64,000 bases of DNA from Bacteroidia bacterium (GTDB taxonomy: Bacteria; Bacteroidota; Bacteroidia; UKL13-3): NCBI GenBank assembly GCA_018058135.1, contig JAGPCK010000003.1, forward strand, positions 1-64,000. Reading direction: 5' to 3'. The notes under the pieces were generated by a model. It had not been told where the DNA came from and ran no database searches. It saw nothing but the letters and a program-made list of their open reading frames with translations. This document shows, one piece after another, positions 47,645 through 57,086 of this stretch (positions within the stretch are counted from its first letter, which is position 1; the number at the start of each line of letters is the position of its first letter). A program made the translations under genes and the position numbers.

Positions 47645-48732
47645 TTTTTAAATTCAGTATCTCTTTTTTACTGGTGTTGTGCACCGTGAACATCTTTGCA
47701 CAAACAGATACCACGCAACAGGAAGAAGATTATAGCCAGTATGAAAATGCAGGATTCGCAGATAGCGGCACCAAGCGTTACTGCACTTCGAAAATTCTGG
47801 ACATGAGTCCGCAGAAACTCATTTTTGTTGGGTATGATGTACAAGGAAATTCATTACTTGAAGCGGCTTCTTTTTATGGAATTAATCCTAATGATCCTAT
47901 TGACAAAGAAGATATTCGCATCAATCAAACGCATGGGATACGGTTTGGGGCCAACATACCGGTTATTTCCCGCAACTCTGGTATTTTTCAGCTAGGGTTT
48001 AATTATGCTGAAAGTCGTTATAACTTACCAACTTATTCATTAAGTAATCACCCATTGAGGTATTGGCTCAAAGAATATGGTTTGCGCACTATTGGTATCC
48101 AGGGTACACTTTTTAAACCATTAAATGAGAAAAAATTTATACTTGCACAGGCACAAGCTGATTTAAATGGTGATTATAATTGGCAAAACAAACAATCGCT
48201 TAAATATTTGCGATACTCGGGTACAGTAATTTATGGATGGAAAAAAAATGACCGGCTGATGTATGGTTTTGGTTTATCACGTACTTATCGTGTGGGTGAT
48301 TTGAATTACATTCCTGTGGTGCTTTATAATTACACTGCACCAAGTCGCAAATGGGGTGTAGAAACTGTTTTCCCAGCACGCCTACAAGTAAAAAGAATAT
48401 TTAGCCCTCGCAGTATTCTTTCTTGGGGCCACGAGTTGGAAGGAGGAAGTTACCGTGTAAATAATACAGGAAGGGTGGCTTTACCCTATGACAATTTGGA
48501 GATAAGAAGAGGAGAGTTGCGCATTCGTTTTATGTTTGAACGCAGTCTGTACCGCTTCATTTGGCTATCTGTTCAAAGCGGCTTACGCTATAATTGGAGC
48601 TACGATGTAGATCATTTGCCTAATGGCAAAGAGTTTTTCAGAGGATTTTTTGGTAAGCAACCGTTTATTATGGAAAACGAACTTTCAAATACCTGGTACA
48701 CGCAAATCAGCATTAATCTTGTTAGCCCCTAG
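47641..48732 (+). CDS. Outer membrane beta-barrel-like protein (possibly DUF6268 type)
   Basis: The 363-aa protein has a signal peptide ending IFAQ. The mature sequence alternates aromatic and polar residues (ILAQAQADLNGDYNWQ, RLMYGFGLSRTYRVGD), as in outer membrane barrels, and ends in a beta-strand-like WYTQISINLVSP. The resemblance to the DUF6268 barrel family is tentative. ATG overlaps the DUF2147 stop, so it is coupled to that gene. The function is unknown. Confidence 0.6.
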   Translation: MIFKFSISFLLVLCTVNIFAQTDTTQQEEDYSQYENAGFADSGTKRYCTSKILDMSPQKLIFVGYDVQGNSLLEAASFYGINPNDPIDKEDIRINQTHGIRFGANIPVISRNSGIFQLGFNYAESRYNLPTYSLSNHPLRYWLKEYGLRTIGIQGTLFKPLNEKKFILAQAQADLNGDYNWQNKQSLKYLRYSGTVIYGWKKNDRLMYGFGLSRTYRVGDLNYIPVVLYNYTAPSRKWGVETVFPARLQVKRIFSPRSILSWGHELEGGSYRVNNTGRVALPYDNLEIRRGELRIRFMFERSLYRFIWLSVQSGLRYNWSYDVDHLPNGKEFFRGFFGKQPFIMENELSNTWYTQISINLVSP

Positions 48733-48768
48733 CGATAGCAGACGGGTGTGTAAGGTATATTGAGCAAT

Positions 48769-49751
48769 TTAGTTTTTAATAAAGCGAGCCTTATATCTTC
48801 TTTCATCAGTATAAATCAAGATGTAATAAATGCCTCTGCTCATTTTATCTATACTTATGTAAGTCTTGTCGTGCATTTGGAGTCTGTTGAAGTCTTTTAT
48901 TGTCAATCCGGTTGTGCTATAAATGCTTACGCTATTTGCAACTTCATTTGCAGGTAAATGAAATTGAATAAAATTTGAAGCTGGATTTGGACTTATTTCA
49001 AGTGCTGAGTAATTTATATCAGAGGTATTTGTGAAAGTTAGATTACGTACAAAGCGGTAAACCATGTTCTCATTGGATGGATTTGTTGCCAAACCATGTT
49101 CAGCCTTGCTATCAACGGTTGATGGCATAAGCGGGTTTCCTTTGAGCATAAGCGATGAACTGTACTGAGAAATATCGTCATCATAAACAATCCCGAAATT
49201 TTTAAAAGTGGTTTCGTTTTTCACCTTTTGCTTGCCAAAATGTATTTCAATATTTCCGTTTTCATATAACCATATTTGAGCATTCACTACAGAGTTACTG
49301 TCGCCATTCAAAATGCCCATATTTTTAAATTCAAGTTTTAAAATTTTGTTTGCAGTTTGTGAAGAGTCAATAAGGTAACTAATGGTAGATTTCTGATTCG
49401 AGACAAGGCTGTTTCTGTCACACAAAACAGAGCCCCCATCAAACTTAGTAATCAACAATGTTCTGTCAACTCTAGGCAATGATATTCCCGGGTAAAAATC
49501 AATACGTCCTTCAGAAGACACAAGAATGGAAGAGGCTCCGGTAGAGTTGCTGCGTTGCGGTAGAATAAAAGGTAAAGGTATAGTATGAGATTTTGGGCTG
49601 CTTCCCCAATCAGTCATAACAGGAATGGAGTTGCTTAAATAACTGAAGTTAGACGTGAAACTTTGAAAAGAATAGTCACCGGAGACTTGCGTGTGTATAT
49701 CTGACTAAATGCATAATACGGCAGAAGAAGTATAAGAAGCGTATTTTTCAT
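48769..49751 (-). pseudogene. T9SS type A exported protein gene split by a frameshift after the signal peptide
   Basis: The frame 48769-49617 encodes a 282-aa mature-like region ending in a T9SS type A sorting domain (LEISPNPASNFIQFHL to GIYYILIYTDER), but its first ATG gives MTDWG, with no signal peptide. Extending upstream in that frame gives TQVSGDYSFQSF...SIPV up to a stop at 49705-49707. In another frame MKNTLLILLLPYYAFSQ, a good signal peptide, starts at 49751. The two frames meet in the dinucleotide tract GTGTGTATAT (49691-49700): removing one 2-bp unit joins them. So this is either a frameshifted gene, a phase-variable gene, or a sequence error. Confidence 0.65.
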
Positions 49752-49792
49752 TGACCTACAACGGCAGAATACATGACTTTAGTGTAGAGTAT

Positions 49793-49844
49793 GTATTACC
49801 TATTATGAAATGAATGTCAGGATTTATTTCATAATAGGTAATAC
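49793..49844. repeat. Perfect 19-bp inverted repeat with 14-nt loop
   Basis: Left arm 49793-49811 (GTATTACCTATTATGAAAT) and right arm 49826-49844 are exact reverse complements. No T run follows, so it is not a classical terminator. It sits between the CDGSH gene end and the start of the split T9SS gene. It could terminate or stabilise the upstream minus-strand transcript, or be a small DNA element. Confidence 0.75.
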
Positions 49845-49875
49845 AGAATGGTACAAACTAAAAATGTATGTAAAT

Positions 49876-50100
49876 TTATGCAGAAGGTTTGGGAGGTAAC
49901 TCAAAAGCTTTGGCTTCATCTTCAAATACGCCCTTGTGTGCTCCATCACAAAAAGGTTTGTTTTTGGAAAGTCCGCAACGGCAAAGTGAAACCACGGTGC
50001 GTCCGTTGAGGTTATAAACGTTTCCATCACCATCTGTAATTTCAAAATCACCTTCAATGCGCAGGGCGCTGTTACTTTTTACGGTTATGCGTGTTGTCAT
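49876..50100 (-). CDS. CDGSH-type iron-sulfur protein
   Basis: The 74-aa protein contains CRCGLSKNKPFCDGAHKG, which gives the CDGSH pattern C-x-C-x2-S-x3-P-x-C-D-G-x-H. The three Cys and one His bind a 2Fe-2S cluster of the mitoNEET-like group. It is small, soluble and cytoplasmic. Its redox or sensing role is not known. It lies 8 nt downstream of gldH, so it belongs to the holB-ricT-gldH group. Confidence 0.9.
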   Translation of the reverse strand: MTTRITVKSNSALRIEGDFEITDGDGNVYNLNGRTVVSLCRCGLSKNKPFCDGAHKGVFEDEAKAFELPPKPSA

Positions 50101-50108
50101 AAAGTAGT

Positions 50109-50594
50109 TTAGTTTTTAGGGTCAGATTTTTCAATGCGTAAGCCAGCGGCTACCACATGATATAAAGTATCATCGCGCATGTTTTGCTCCAGACTAAAAC
50201 GGTAAATACCACGCTGTGCAAAGTTCACATTTTTTAAAATGGGGTATTGGTAATCGTACACATCGCCCAGGCCGTTGCCGTACCATTTTCCAAGGTCATC
50301 AGCAATTGGAATTTCAAAGCGTTGTTTGAGTTCTTTTTTATCGGGCAATTGGGTGTAAAGCAGTACAAACATGTTGTTGTATTTGTAGTCAGATTTTACC
50401 CGTGTATTGATATACATGTTGTACAAAATGTTGGTGTCTTCAATAAGTACATCAAAGCCTACCTTGTCTTTATAATGCCAGTTGTATTGTGGTATTTCAC
50501 GGTTTTCATCCAGTATGCGGGTGTTGTCGCAGCTGTTCAGTAACAGTGCGCAGGTGATAACGGATAAAAAAAGTTTAACGTGCATTAACTTCAT
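50109..50594 (-). CDS. gldH: Gliding-motility lipoprotein GldH
   Basis: The 161-aa lipoprotein has MKLMHVKLFLSVITCALLLN and Cys22, followed by IPQYNWHYKDKVGFDVLI, DYKYNNMFVLLYTQLPD and GLGDVYDYQYPILKNVNF. This is the GldH pattern. GldH is associated with gliding motility and T9SS in Bacteroidota. I use the ATG that overlaps the ricT stop by 4 nt; a second ATG three codons later is possible. The gene is usually found beside ricT, as here. Confidence 0.9.
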   Translation of the reverse strand: MKLMHVKLFLSVITCALLLNSCDNTRILDENREIPQYNWHYKDKVGFDVLIEDTNILYNMYINTRVKSDYKYNNMFVLLYTQLPDKKELKQRFEIPIADDLGKWYGNGLGDVYDYQYPILKNVNFAQRGIYRFSLEQNMRDDTLYHVVAAGLRIEKSDPKN

Positions 50595-52141
50595 GCCTGA
50601 TCGGGAGGTGGTGGTGGGGTGCCGGCATCGGGTTTGTTAGTGTTGCGGTTATCCCGACCACGGTTATTCCTGTTTCCACGGTTTCGGTTGTTGTCGCGAT
50701 TCCTGTTCTCATTGTTGCGCGGTGGACGATTGGTAGTATCGCCTTCACGTTTTTCTCCGGTGTTCGGTGGAGTACTTGGTGTATCAGAAGGAGGTGTGTT
50801 GGGGTTATCGGGCCTCGGCCTTCTGTTGTTCGGGTTGTTTCTGCGTTCGTTATTGCCTTCAGCAGGTTTATTGGTGTTGTTCTCAGGTCTTGGCTTTCTG
50901 TTCTGACCTCCTTCAGTATTACCCTCTCTACGCGGGTTAGCGCTATTTTCGGGGCGTGGTGGTCGGTTGCTGTTTCCTCCGCGCTCGTTGCTGTTTCTGT
51001 TACGGTTATCGCGGTTGCGGTTATTGTTGCGGTTGCCTTTTGCTTGCTTGGGCCGGTCCAAACGAGTAATGCTGTCTTCGCCCACCATATCTTTAAAGTC
51101 GGGTTCTTCTTCCAAAATGGCATCCGCAGCGGCTTCAATGACGTGCGTAGGTTTTTCACCACGTGCATTCAACTCCATAATTTCGCGCACCTTAGCTAAA
51201 GGCAAACAAATCCATTGAGCTGAGTCACTGCCCTGAACGGAGAACCACATTAGCCTGCGCAGTATGTCAGTTTTAACCAAAAATGCTGTGCCCGATTCTA
51301 CTTCCAAACGCAAGCGATCGTCTTTCGGGAATTCTTGGAGAGCTTCGAGGTAAGAGTCCAATTCAAAGTTGAGGCAACATTTTAAACGGCCACACTGCCC
51401 TGATAATTTCAACGGGTTAAGGGAAAGATTTTGGTAACGTGCAGCCGAGTTGTTTACCTGTTTAAAATCGGTAAGCCAGGTAGAGCAACAAAGTACTTTA
51501 CCGCAAGAACCGATGCCACCTAAACGGCCGGCTTCTTCACGGTAGCTTATCTGGCGCATTTCAATTTTTACTTTGAAAGTTTCTGCCAAACGTTTAATCA
51601 GTTCACGAAAATCAACGCGGGTTTCTGCGGTGTAATAGAAAGTAGCTTTTCTTCTGTCGGCCTGGTATTCTACGTCACTCAGTTTCATGTCCAATCCCAA
51701 ATCGATGGCCAGCGAGCGGGCTCTGTACTGGGTGGGTATTTCCATTTCTTTACATTCCTGCCATTTGGCCAAATCGGCTTCGGTGGCTTTGCGGTAAAGT
51801 TTTTTAATACGTGGGTCATCTTCGCTGTATCCGTTTTTCTTGAGCTGCAGTTTTACCAGTTCGCCTTTTACATTTACGCGTCCTATGTCGTACCCACCGG
51901 TTTCCACTTCTACGGCTACAGCATCATCTTTGTATAAATCAATTGCGTTAACGTTTCTGTAATATCCTTTTCTGCTGCCTTTGAAGCTAACTTCAACCAC
52001 ATCAAAAGGTTTCATGATAGCAGGCAATTCTATATCTGACAGCCAGTCATAAACATTCAGTTTATTGCACCCACCGCTGCTACATCCACCTGAGCTTCCG
52101 CATCCACCCGGTTTGGTGCCGCATGCTGTTCCACATCCCAT
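50591..52141 (-). CDS. ricT: RicT-like PSP1-domain regulator with a long Asn/Arg-rich tail
   Basis: The 516-aa protein starts at MGCGTACGTKPGGCG; the N-terminus has five Cys (3, 7, 14, 20, 25) in a Gly/Ser linker. The PSP1 domain (about 45-270) carries RKATFYYTAETRVDFRELIK, followed by IGSCGKVLCCSTWLTDF and SGQCGRLKCCLNFEL. The latter CxxxxCC-type Cys clusters are 4Fe-4S ligands in RicT/YaaT. The C-terminal approximately 145 residues are low complexity, rich in N, R, P and G (for example RNRDNNRNRGNRNNRGR). RicT modulates RNA processing in Firmicutes; the tail may bind RNA. It overlaps gldH. Confidence 0.88.
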   Translation of the reverse strand: MGCGTACGTKPGGCGSSGGCSSGGCNKLNVYDWLSDIELPAIMKPFDVVEVSFKGSRKGYYRNVNAIDLYKDDAVAVEVETGGYDIGRVNVKGELVKLQLKKNGYSEDDPRIKKLYRKATEADLAKWQECKEMEIPTQYRARSLAIDLGLDMKLSDVEYQADRRKATFYYTAETRVDFRELIKRLAETFKVKIEMRQISYREEAGRLGGIGSCGKVLCCSTWLTDFKQVNNSAARYQNLSLNPLKLSGQCGRLKCCLNFELDSYLEALQEFPKDDRLRLEVESGTAFLVKTDILRRLMWFSVQGSDSAQWICLPLAKVREIMELNARGEKPTHVIEAAADAILEEEPDFKDMVGEDSITRLDRPKQAKGNRNNNRNRDNRNRNSNERGGNSNRPPRPENSANPRREGNTEGGQNRKPRPENNTNKPAEGNNERRNNPNNRRPRPDNPNTPPSDTPSTPPNTGEKREGDTTNRPPRNNENRNRDNNRNRGNRNNRGRDNRNTNKPDAGTPPPPPDQA

Positions 52142-52188
52142 AATTATATATTCGTTTCTATAAAAACAGTTCAACAATAGATAACCGC

Positions 52189-53310
52189 TTAGGCAACAGC
52201 CTCAACGGGTTTAAGAATTCTCTTAAGAGACAAAGATAGGTTCATCAGGGTAATTTTAGGGTTGGCGTTACGCTCGATATGGCCAATAGCTGAGTTAAAC
52301 TCTTGATTAATAGTAGGTAAATTTTGCTCGTGCACAAATCGGGCGAATTTTTGAACAAAGTCCTCCTCATTGGTATCTACTCTGAGTAAACTGCTGATGT
52401 TGTTGCGGTAAATGTAGGCTTCACGAAACATGTGTAAGGCATACCGCAGAAAGTTTTTCAGGCTTTCCCGACCCATGCTGCCTGCTGTGTCAATCCAATC
52501 CACCAGTTCTTTGGCTTTGGAAGGAGTAACGCACAACAACATCCACTCCCTGAAGTTTTGTAACAAGTCGGCTTCCTCACTGTCAATATGAGCTAAGGCT
52601 TCGTTCATATTTCCTTCAGCCAGTTTGGTGATGAGCGTAGCACGATTTTCTTCCAACTCCATTTTCTCCATCAAAAAATGTTTGATGTCCTGATCAGTGA
52701 AGCGGTTAATCTTAATCATTTGCAAGCGCGAAAGAATGGTGGGGAGCATTTTTTCACTGTCGTTGGCAATCAGAATAATGAGGGTTTTTTCAGGAGGCTC
52801 TTCTAAAAGTTTGAGTAACATGTTGCCTTCGTTACCTAAGTACTCGGGCATCCACATCAGTTGCATCTTGTATTCGGCTTCAAAGCTTTTAAGTCCTAAA
52901 CGTTTGATAACGTCTCTTGATTCTTCGGCAGTAATATTTCCCTGTTTGTTTTCAGCATTGAGGTGTTGCAACCAACTGAAAACGGTTTGGTAAGGGTTGG
53001 CCAGCAGGGCCTCTTTCCATTCGGCCATTAGCTCGCGACTTAATTTGGCCGGAGAGATGGTGGGGTAGGTAAAATGCAAATCAGGGTGAATGAGCTTGCT
53101 TATTTTGATGCAGGATGGGCAGGTGCCGCAGCTGTCATTTTCTTTTTTGTTGGTACAATTCACAAATTGAACGTAGGCCCATGCCAAAGCGAAATTGGCA
53201 CTTCCTTCCGGACCTAAAAAAAGCTGCGCATGGCTGATGCGTTGTTCTTTTACGGTTTGAACAAGGTGCTGTTTTATTTTTTCGTTGCCCGGAATGTCAT
53301 GAAATTGCAT
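52189..53310 (-). CDS. holB: DNA polymerase III delta-prime subunit
   Basis: The 373-aa clamp-loader subunit has HAQLFLGPEGSANFALAWAY (P-loop-like but lacking the canonical GKT, as in delta-prime), a zinc module CGTCPSC, and LGNEGNMLLKLLEEPPEKTL. The latter continues with IILIANDSEKMLPTILSRLQ (SRC-like region). It is cytoplasmic, part of the beta-clamp loader. It begins the holB-ricT-gldH-CDGSH run. Confidence 0.92.
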   Translation of the reverse strand: MQFHDIPGNEKIKQHLVQTVKEQRISHAQLFLGPEGSANFALAWAYVQFVNCTNKKENDSCGTCPSCIKISKLIHPDLHFTYPTISPAKLSRELMAEWKEALLANPYQTVFSWLQHLNAENKQGNITAEESRDVIKRLGLKSFEAEYKMQLMWMPEYLGNEGNMLLKLLEEPPEKTLIILIANDSEKMLPTILSRLQMIKINRFTDQDIKHFLMEKMELEENRATLITKLAEGNMNEALAHIDSEEADLLQNFREWMLLCVTPSKAKELVDWIDTAGSMGRESLKNFLRYALHMFREAYIYRNNISSLLRVDTNEEDFVQKFARFVHEQNLPTINQEFNSAIGHIERNANPKITLMNLSLSLKRILKPVEAVA

Positions 53311-53507
53311 GAGGCGAATTTAACCTCAAATTGCGAAGTAGTATAACTTATAGCAATAATTTTAGGTGTTTCGTGGTGACACGAAGCACAGCGGTGGTTG
53401 ATTTTGAACTGCGTTTCCCAAATTAATCAAAGCGTAAAACAGACACTGATTAACACTGAATACACAGATTAAATTGGTGTAGGTTATTTACTGTAGCTTT
53501 TCTCAGC

Positions 53508-54977
53508 TTATCGTCTGCTGTAATTCGGAGCTTCTTTGGTGATGGTGATGTCGTGCGGGTGGCTTTCTTTCATGCCTGAAGGAGTTACTCTTACAAACTT
53601 GGCTTTTTGTAAATCGGTTACTGTTTTCGAACCGCAATATCCCATGCCTGCTCTTAATCCTCCAACCATTTGATAGAGTACTTCTTTGAGTAAACCTTTA
53701 TAAGGCACAATGCCCACAATACCTTCAGGCACCAGTTTAGAAATTTCTTCTTCAGCATCCTGAAAATAACGGTCCTTTGAACCTTCTTTCATGGCTTCAA
53801 TAGAACCCATGCCTCGATAAGATTTGAATTGACGCCCCTCATAAATAATGGTTTCACCGGGTGACTCTTCCACACCGGCAAACAACGAACCCGCCATGAT
53901 GGTACTGGCTCCTGCGGCAATGGCTTTAACCAAATCGCCACTGTAGCGTATGCCACCGTCAGCAATGATTGGAACACCTGAGTTTTTAATGGCAGATGCA
54001 GCTTCATAAATAGCCGAAAGTTGAGGTACTCCTATACCGGCAATAATGCGGGTGGTACAAATGGAACCAGGCCCAACGCCTACTTTAATACCATCGGCAC
54101 CGGCTTTCACCAGTGCTTTTGCAGCTTCTCCTGTTGCAATATTTCCAACCACTACATCTAGTTTAGGGTGGGCCTTTTTTACTCGTTTCAACTCATTGAT
54201 AACACCTTTGGAATGTCCGTGTGCGGTATCAATAATAATGAAATCAACTCCGGCTTTTACCAAAGCATTTACACGCTCCAATGTGTCGGCCGTTACACCC
54301 ACCGCAGCACCTACCCGTAAGCGACCGTGTTCGTCTTTGCAGGCATTGGGGTGGTCTTTCAGTTTAAGGATGTCTTTGTAAGTAATCAGTCCGGTGAGGA
54401 TACCTTTTTTGCTTACCACCGGTAATTTTTCGATTTTGTATTTCTGTAAAATGCCTTCTGCTTTTTGTAAGGTAGTTCCTTCAGGAGCAGTAATCAAATT
54501 GTCTTTGGTCATAATGTCTGACACTTTGGTGGTCAGATTTTTCTGAAAGCGCAGGTCGCGGTTAGTGAGTATGCCCAATAATTTATTCTCTTTGGAAACT
54601 ATAGGGATGCCGCCAATTTTATTGTCCTTCATTAAAGCAAGTGCATCTTTTAATGTGGCATTTTCAGGCAGGGTGATGGGGTCCATAATCATACCGCTTT
54701 CAGAACGTTTCACCTTACGTACTTCCTCTGCCTGACGGTCGATACTCATGTTTTTGTGCAACACACCAATGCCGCCCTGTTGAGCCATAGCAATAGCCAG
54801 TTTTGACTCGGTAACAGTATCCATAGCGGCCGAAACCAAAGGAATATTGATGCGTATATTACGGGTAATGTAAGTGGCGGTGCTTACTTCGCGCGGAAGT
54901 ACTTCAGAGTAGGCCGGGAGAACCAGAACGTCATCGAAAGTGAGGCCGTTTTCTGTAAATTTCTTGGGGTCGAGCAT
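53508..54977 (-). CDS. guaB: Inosine-5'-monophosphate dehydrogenase
   Basis: This is the first step of GMP synthesis, IMP to XMP with NAD. The 489-aa protein has [20 protein letters not shown], two CBS domains (about 95-210) and the catalytic loop [20 protein letters not shown] (Cys). The [18 protein letters not shown] segment is followed by [10 protein letters not shown]. It has its own ATG; TACATTTG on the minus strand at 55009-55016 is a likely -7 box. It is divergent from murB, consistent with a monocistronic unit. Confidence 0.98.
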   Translation of the reverse strand: MLDPKKFTENGLTFDDVLVLPAYSEVLPREVSTATYITRNIRINIPLVSAAMDTVTESKLAIAMAQQGGIGVLHKNMSIDRQAEEVRKVKRSESGMIMDPITLPENATLKDALALMKDNKIGGIPIVSKENKLLGILTNRDLRFQKNLTTKVSDIMTKDNLITAPEGTTLQKAEGILQKYKIEKLPVVSKKGILTGLITYKDILKLKDHPNACKDEHGRLRVGAAVGVTADTLERVNALVKAGVDFIIIDTAHGHSKGVINELKRVKKAHPKLDVVVGNIATGEAAKALVKAGADGIKVGVGPGSICTTRIIAGIGVPQLSAIYEAASAIKNSGVPIIADGGIRYSGDLVKAIAAGASTIMAGSLFAGVEESPGETIIYEGRQFKSYRGMGSIEAMKEGSKDRYFQDAEEEISKLVPEGIVGIVPYKGLLKEVLYQMVGGLRAGMGYCGSKTVTDLQKAKFVRVTPSGMKESHPHDITITKEAPNYSRR

Positions 54978-55008
54978 AGCAAATAATTAAGTATGATTAT
55001 TTGCCGTG

Positions 55009-55016
55009 CAAATGTA
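55009..55016 (-). promoter_or_regulatory. Probable -7 promoter box of guaB
   Basis: The minus strand reads TACATTTG (TAnnTTTG), 31 nt before the guaB ATG. A TTTA-like -33 element (TTTAT at about 55031-55036) is imperfect. Confidence 0.45.
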
Positions 55017-55112
55017 GGGTAAAGATTGGAATAAACTAATGAAGAAATTAGTAACGCATGAATTTTTGTAGCAGACTGATATAAACATCTGTGCATTTTA
55101 TTGCCGTAAACT

Positions 55113-56159
55113 ATGAATTACCCGTATTACCTTTACGGCCATATGAAGGCAGAGCAACAGGTTTCTTTGCAACCTTACAACACATTCGGAATTGCTGTTC
55201 AGGCAAAAGAGTTGATACACATTACTTCTGTAGAGGAAATTAAATCCCTTATCATTTCAGGCAGGATAAACACTACTGACTTACTAATTTTAGGTGGTGG
55301 AAGCAACGTGCTTTTTACACAGGATTTTGATGGTTTGGTATTGCGCAATGAACTGAAAGGAATTTCGGTATTGAAAGAAGATGACGACCATGTGTGGGTA
55401 AAATCAATGGGAGGCGAAGTGTGGCATGAGTTGGTGCTCTGGAGCATTAACCGAAATTATGCGGGCATTGAGAACCTGTCGCTTATACCCGGGACTGTAG
55501 GTGCGGCCCCTATGCAAAATATTGGTGCTTACGGTGTGGAAATTAAAGACACATTCGATTCGCTGGAGGCTATGGACTTACAAACGGCTGAAGTGAAAGT
55601 TTTTTCTCATGCAGATTGTCAGTTCGGGTATCGTGAAAGTATTTTTAAACATACAGCAAAGGGCCGGTATTTTATCTTGTCAGTGACTTTCCGTTTGAAT
55701 AAAAAGCCAAACTTTAATACGACTTACGGAGCCATTCAGCAAACGCTGGAAAAAATGAATGTGGTGGAGCCCTCCATTAAAGCAGTAAGTGATGCTGTGA
55801 TTGCGATTCGCAGCAGCAAGTTGCCCAATCCGGCCGTAATTGGTAATGCGGGTAGCTTTTTCAAAAATCCCGAAGTGGATGAAGCGAAATACCTCGAGTT
55901 GAAAAATAGGTATACCGATATTGTCGGTTACCCTACCACACCCGGCAAAGTTAAGTTGGCTGCGGGTTGGCTCATAGAGCAATGCGGCTGGCGTGGTAAG
56001 CGTGTAGGGAATACGGGCTCGCACAAAGATCAGGCATTGGTGCTGGTAAACTATGGCGGAGTGCAGGGGCAGGACGTCTATCAACTTTCGGAAGATATAA
56101 AAAAATCAGTGTTGGATAAGTTTGGGGTGCAACTACAAACAGAGGTGAATATTATTTGA
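55113..56159 (+). CDS. murB: UDP-N-acetylmuramate dehydrogenase
   Basis: MurB reduces UDP-GlcNAc-enolpyruvate to UDP-MurNAc, an early peptidoglycan step. The 348-aa flavoprotein has NTFGIAVQAKELI, LILGGGSNVLFTQDF, GIENLSLIPGTVGAAPMQNI with the FAD loop, SIFKHTAKGRYFILSVTFRL, and the active-site Ser in GNAGSFFKNP. The start at 55113 is used, giving MNYPYYLYGHMKAEQQVS; a second ATG is ten codons in. It is followed after 42 nt by an L,D-transpeptidase, so the two may form a cell-wall pair. Confidence 0.96.
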   Translation: MNYPYYLYGHMKAEQQVSLQPYNTFGIAVQAKELIHITSVEEIKSLIISGRINTTDLLILGGGSNVLFTQDFDGLVLRNELKGISVLKEDDDHVWVKSMGGEVWHELVLWSINRNYAGIENLSLIPGTVGAAPMQNIGAYGVEIKDTFDSLEAMDLQTAEVKVFSHADCQFGYRESIFKHTAKGRYFILSVTFRLNKKPNFNTTYGAIQQTLEKMNVVEPSIKAVSDAVIAIRSSKLPNPAVIGNAGSFFKNPEVDEAKYLELKNRYTDIVGYPTTPGKVKLAAGWLIEQCGWRGKRVGNTGSHKDQALVLVNYGGVQGQDVYQLSEDIKKSVLDKFGVQLQTEVNII

Positions 56160-56201
56160 ACGAGTATTGGTGAAGCGCATACATTAACGTAGTTTCACCA
56201 A

Positions 56202-57086
56202 ATGAATAAGATACTTCTTAAAGTTGTTTTGCTTTTCTCTGCTTGTTCTAACTCAACTCCACCTGTTCCTGATACTCAATACCCTGAAAAATTACCTCCA
56301 CCTAATGTACAACAGAAGTTGCCGACAGATTCCATTGAGCAAAAAGCACCGGAGACGGCAATACATTATTCACTCGTAGCTTTTGATTCGCTTGATTTTT
56401 CTGATACCCTTAAAGCAGCCGTTTATATTGCTCTTAACCGATTAGATGCGGAGCATTTCAGGTCTTCAAAAAAGTACATTGTGCCTGATGTTTATTATGC
56501 AGATTTGTTAAAGTACAGTCCCTTCCCTATAGAAGTTAAGAGTTTGCATAGCGTAGATAAATGCATATTGATATCTTATGCACTTCAGGCATTTGCTGCT
56601 TATGAGTATGGTCAATTGATTCGTTGGGGGCCTACCAGCTTGGGAAAAAAATCAACACGTACACCCACGGGCTTGTTTCATTGCAATTGGAAGTCGAAAA
56701 AAACTATCAGCACCATTGACCCGGAATGGATTATGGAATGGTACATTAATCTGGAAAATAAGTTGGGGGTATCTATGCATCAATATGATTTGCCGGGTTA
56801 TCCCGCCTCACATGCCTGTGTGCGGTTATTGAAACAAGATGCCGTTTATTTATATCGCTGGACTAACTCATGGGAACTAACGGATGATTGGACCATTAAA
56901 CAATACGGTACACCGGTGATTGTTTTCGGAGATTATGTTTATGAAGAGCATCAACCATGGTTTAAGGATGGTGGGATGTGCTATTTGAATGAGCAAGAGT
57001 TAACAGGGCAGTTGAATTTGTATCAGCCTACTATTTTATCCAGACAGAAAAAAGTAGTTGATTCTGTTGCGGTAGTTGTTCCTTAA
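56202..57086 (+). CDS. L,D-transpeptidase (YkuD) lipoprotein
   Basis: The 294-aa protein has a short lipoprotein signal (MNKILLKVVLLFSAC, Cys15), then a Pro-rich linker. The YkuD domain holds IRWGPTSLGKKSTRTPTGLF, then SMHQYDLPGYPASHACVRLL, with catalytic Cys206, Ser203, His204 and Arg208. These enzymes form 3-3 crosslinks or anchor Lpp-like proteins in peptidoglycan. The stop overlaps the convergent Gre-like gene's stop by 4 nt. It is close behind murB, fitting a cell-wall role. Confidence 0.93.
   Translation: MNKILLKVVLLFSACSNSTPPVPDTQYPEKLPPPNVQQKLPTDSIEQKAPETAIHYSLVAFDSLDFSDTLKAAVYIALNRLDAEHFRSSKKYIVPDVYYADLLKYSPFPIEVKSLHSVDKCILISYALQAFAAYEYGQLIRWGPTSLGKKSTRTPTGLFHCNWKSKKTISTIDPEWIMEWYINLENKLGVSMHQYDLPGYPASHACVRLLKQDAVYLYRWTNSWELTDDWTIKQYGTPVIVFGDYVYEEHQPWFKDGGMCYLNEQELTGQLNLYQPTILSRQKKVVDSVAVVVP

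Noticed and set aside
50575-51218. Long alternative frames (197 aa, 95 aa, 83 aa) overlapping the ricT tail
   Set aside because: They arise from low-complexity Asn/Arg-rich codons; the ricT frame has a recognised domain and continues through.
53311-53507. Short repeats of the CAGATTAACAC type between holB and guaB
   Set aside because: Only partial and irregular copies (ACTGATTAACACTGAA, ACACAGATTAA); too little to define a repeat element from this window.
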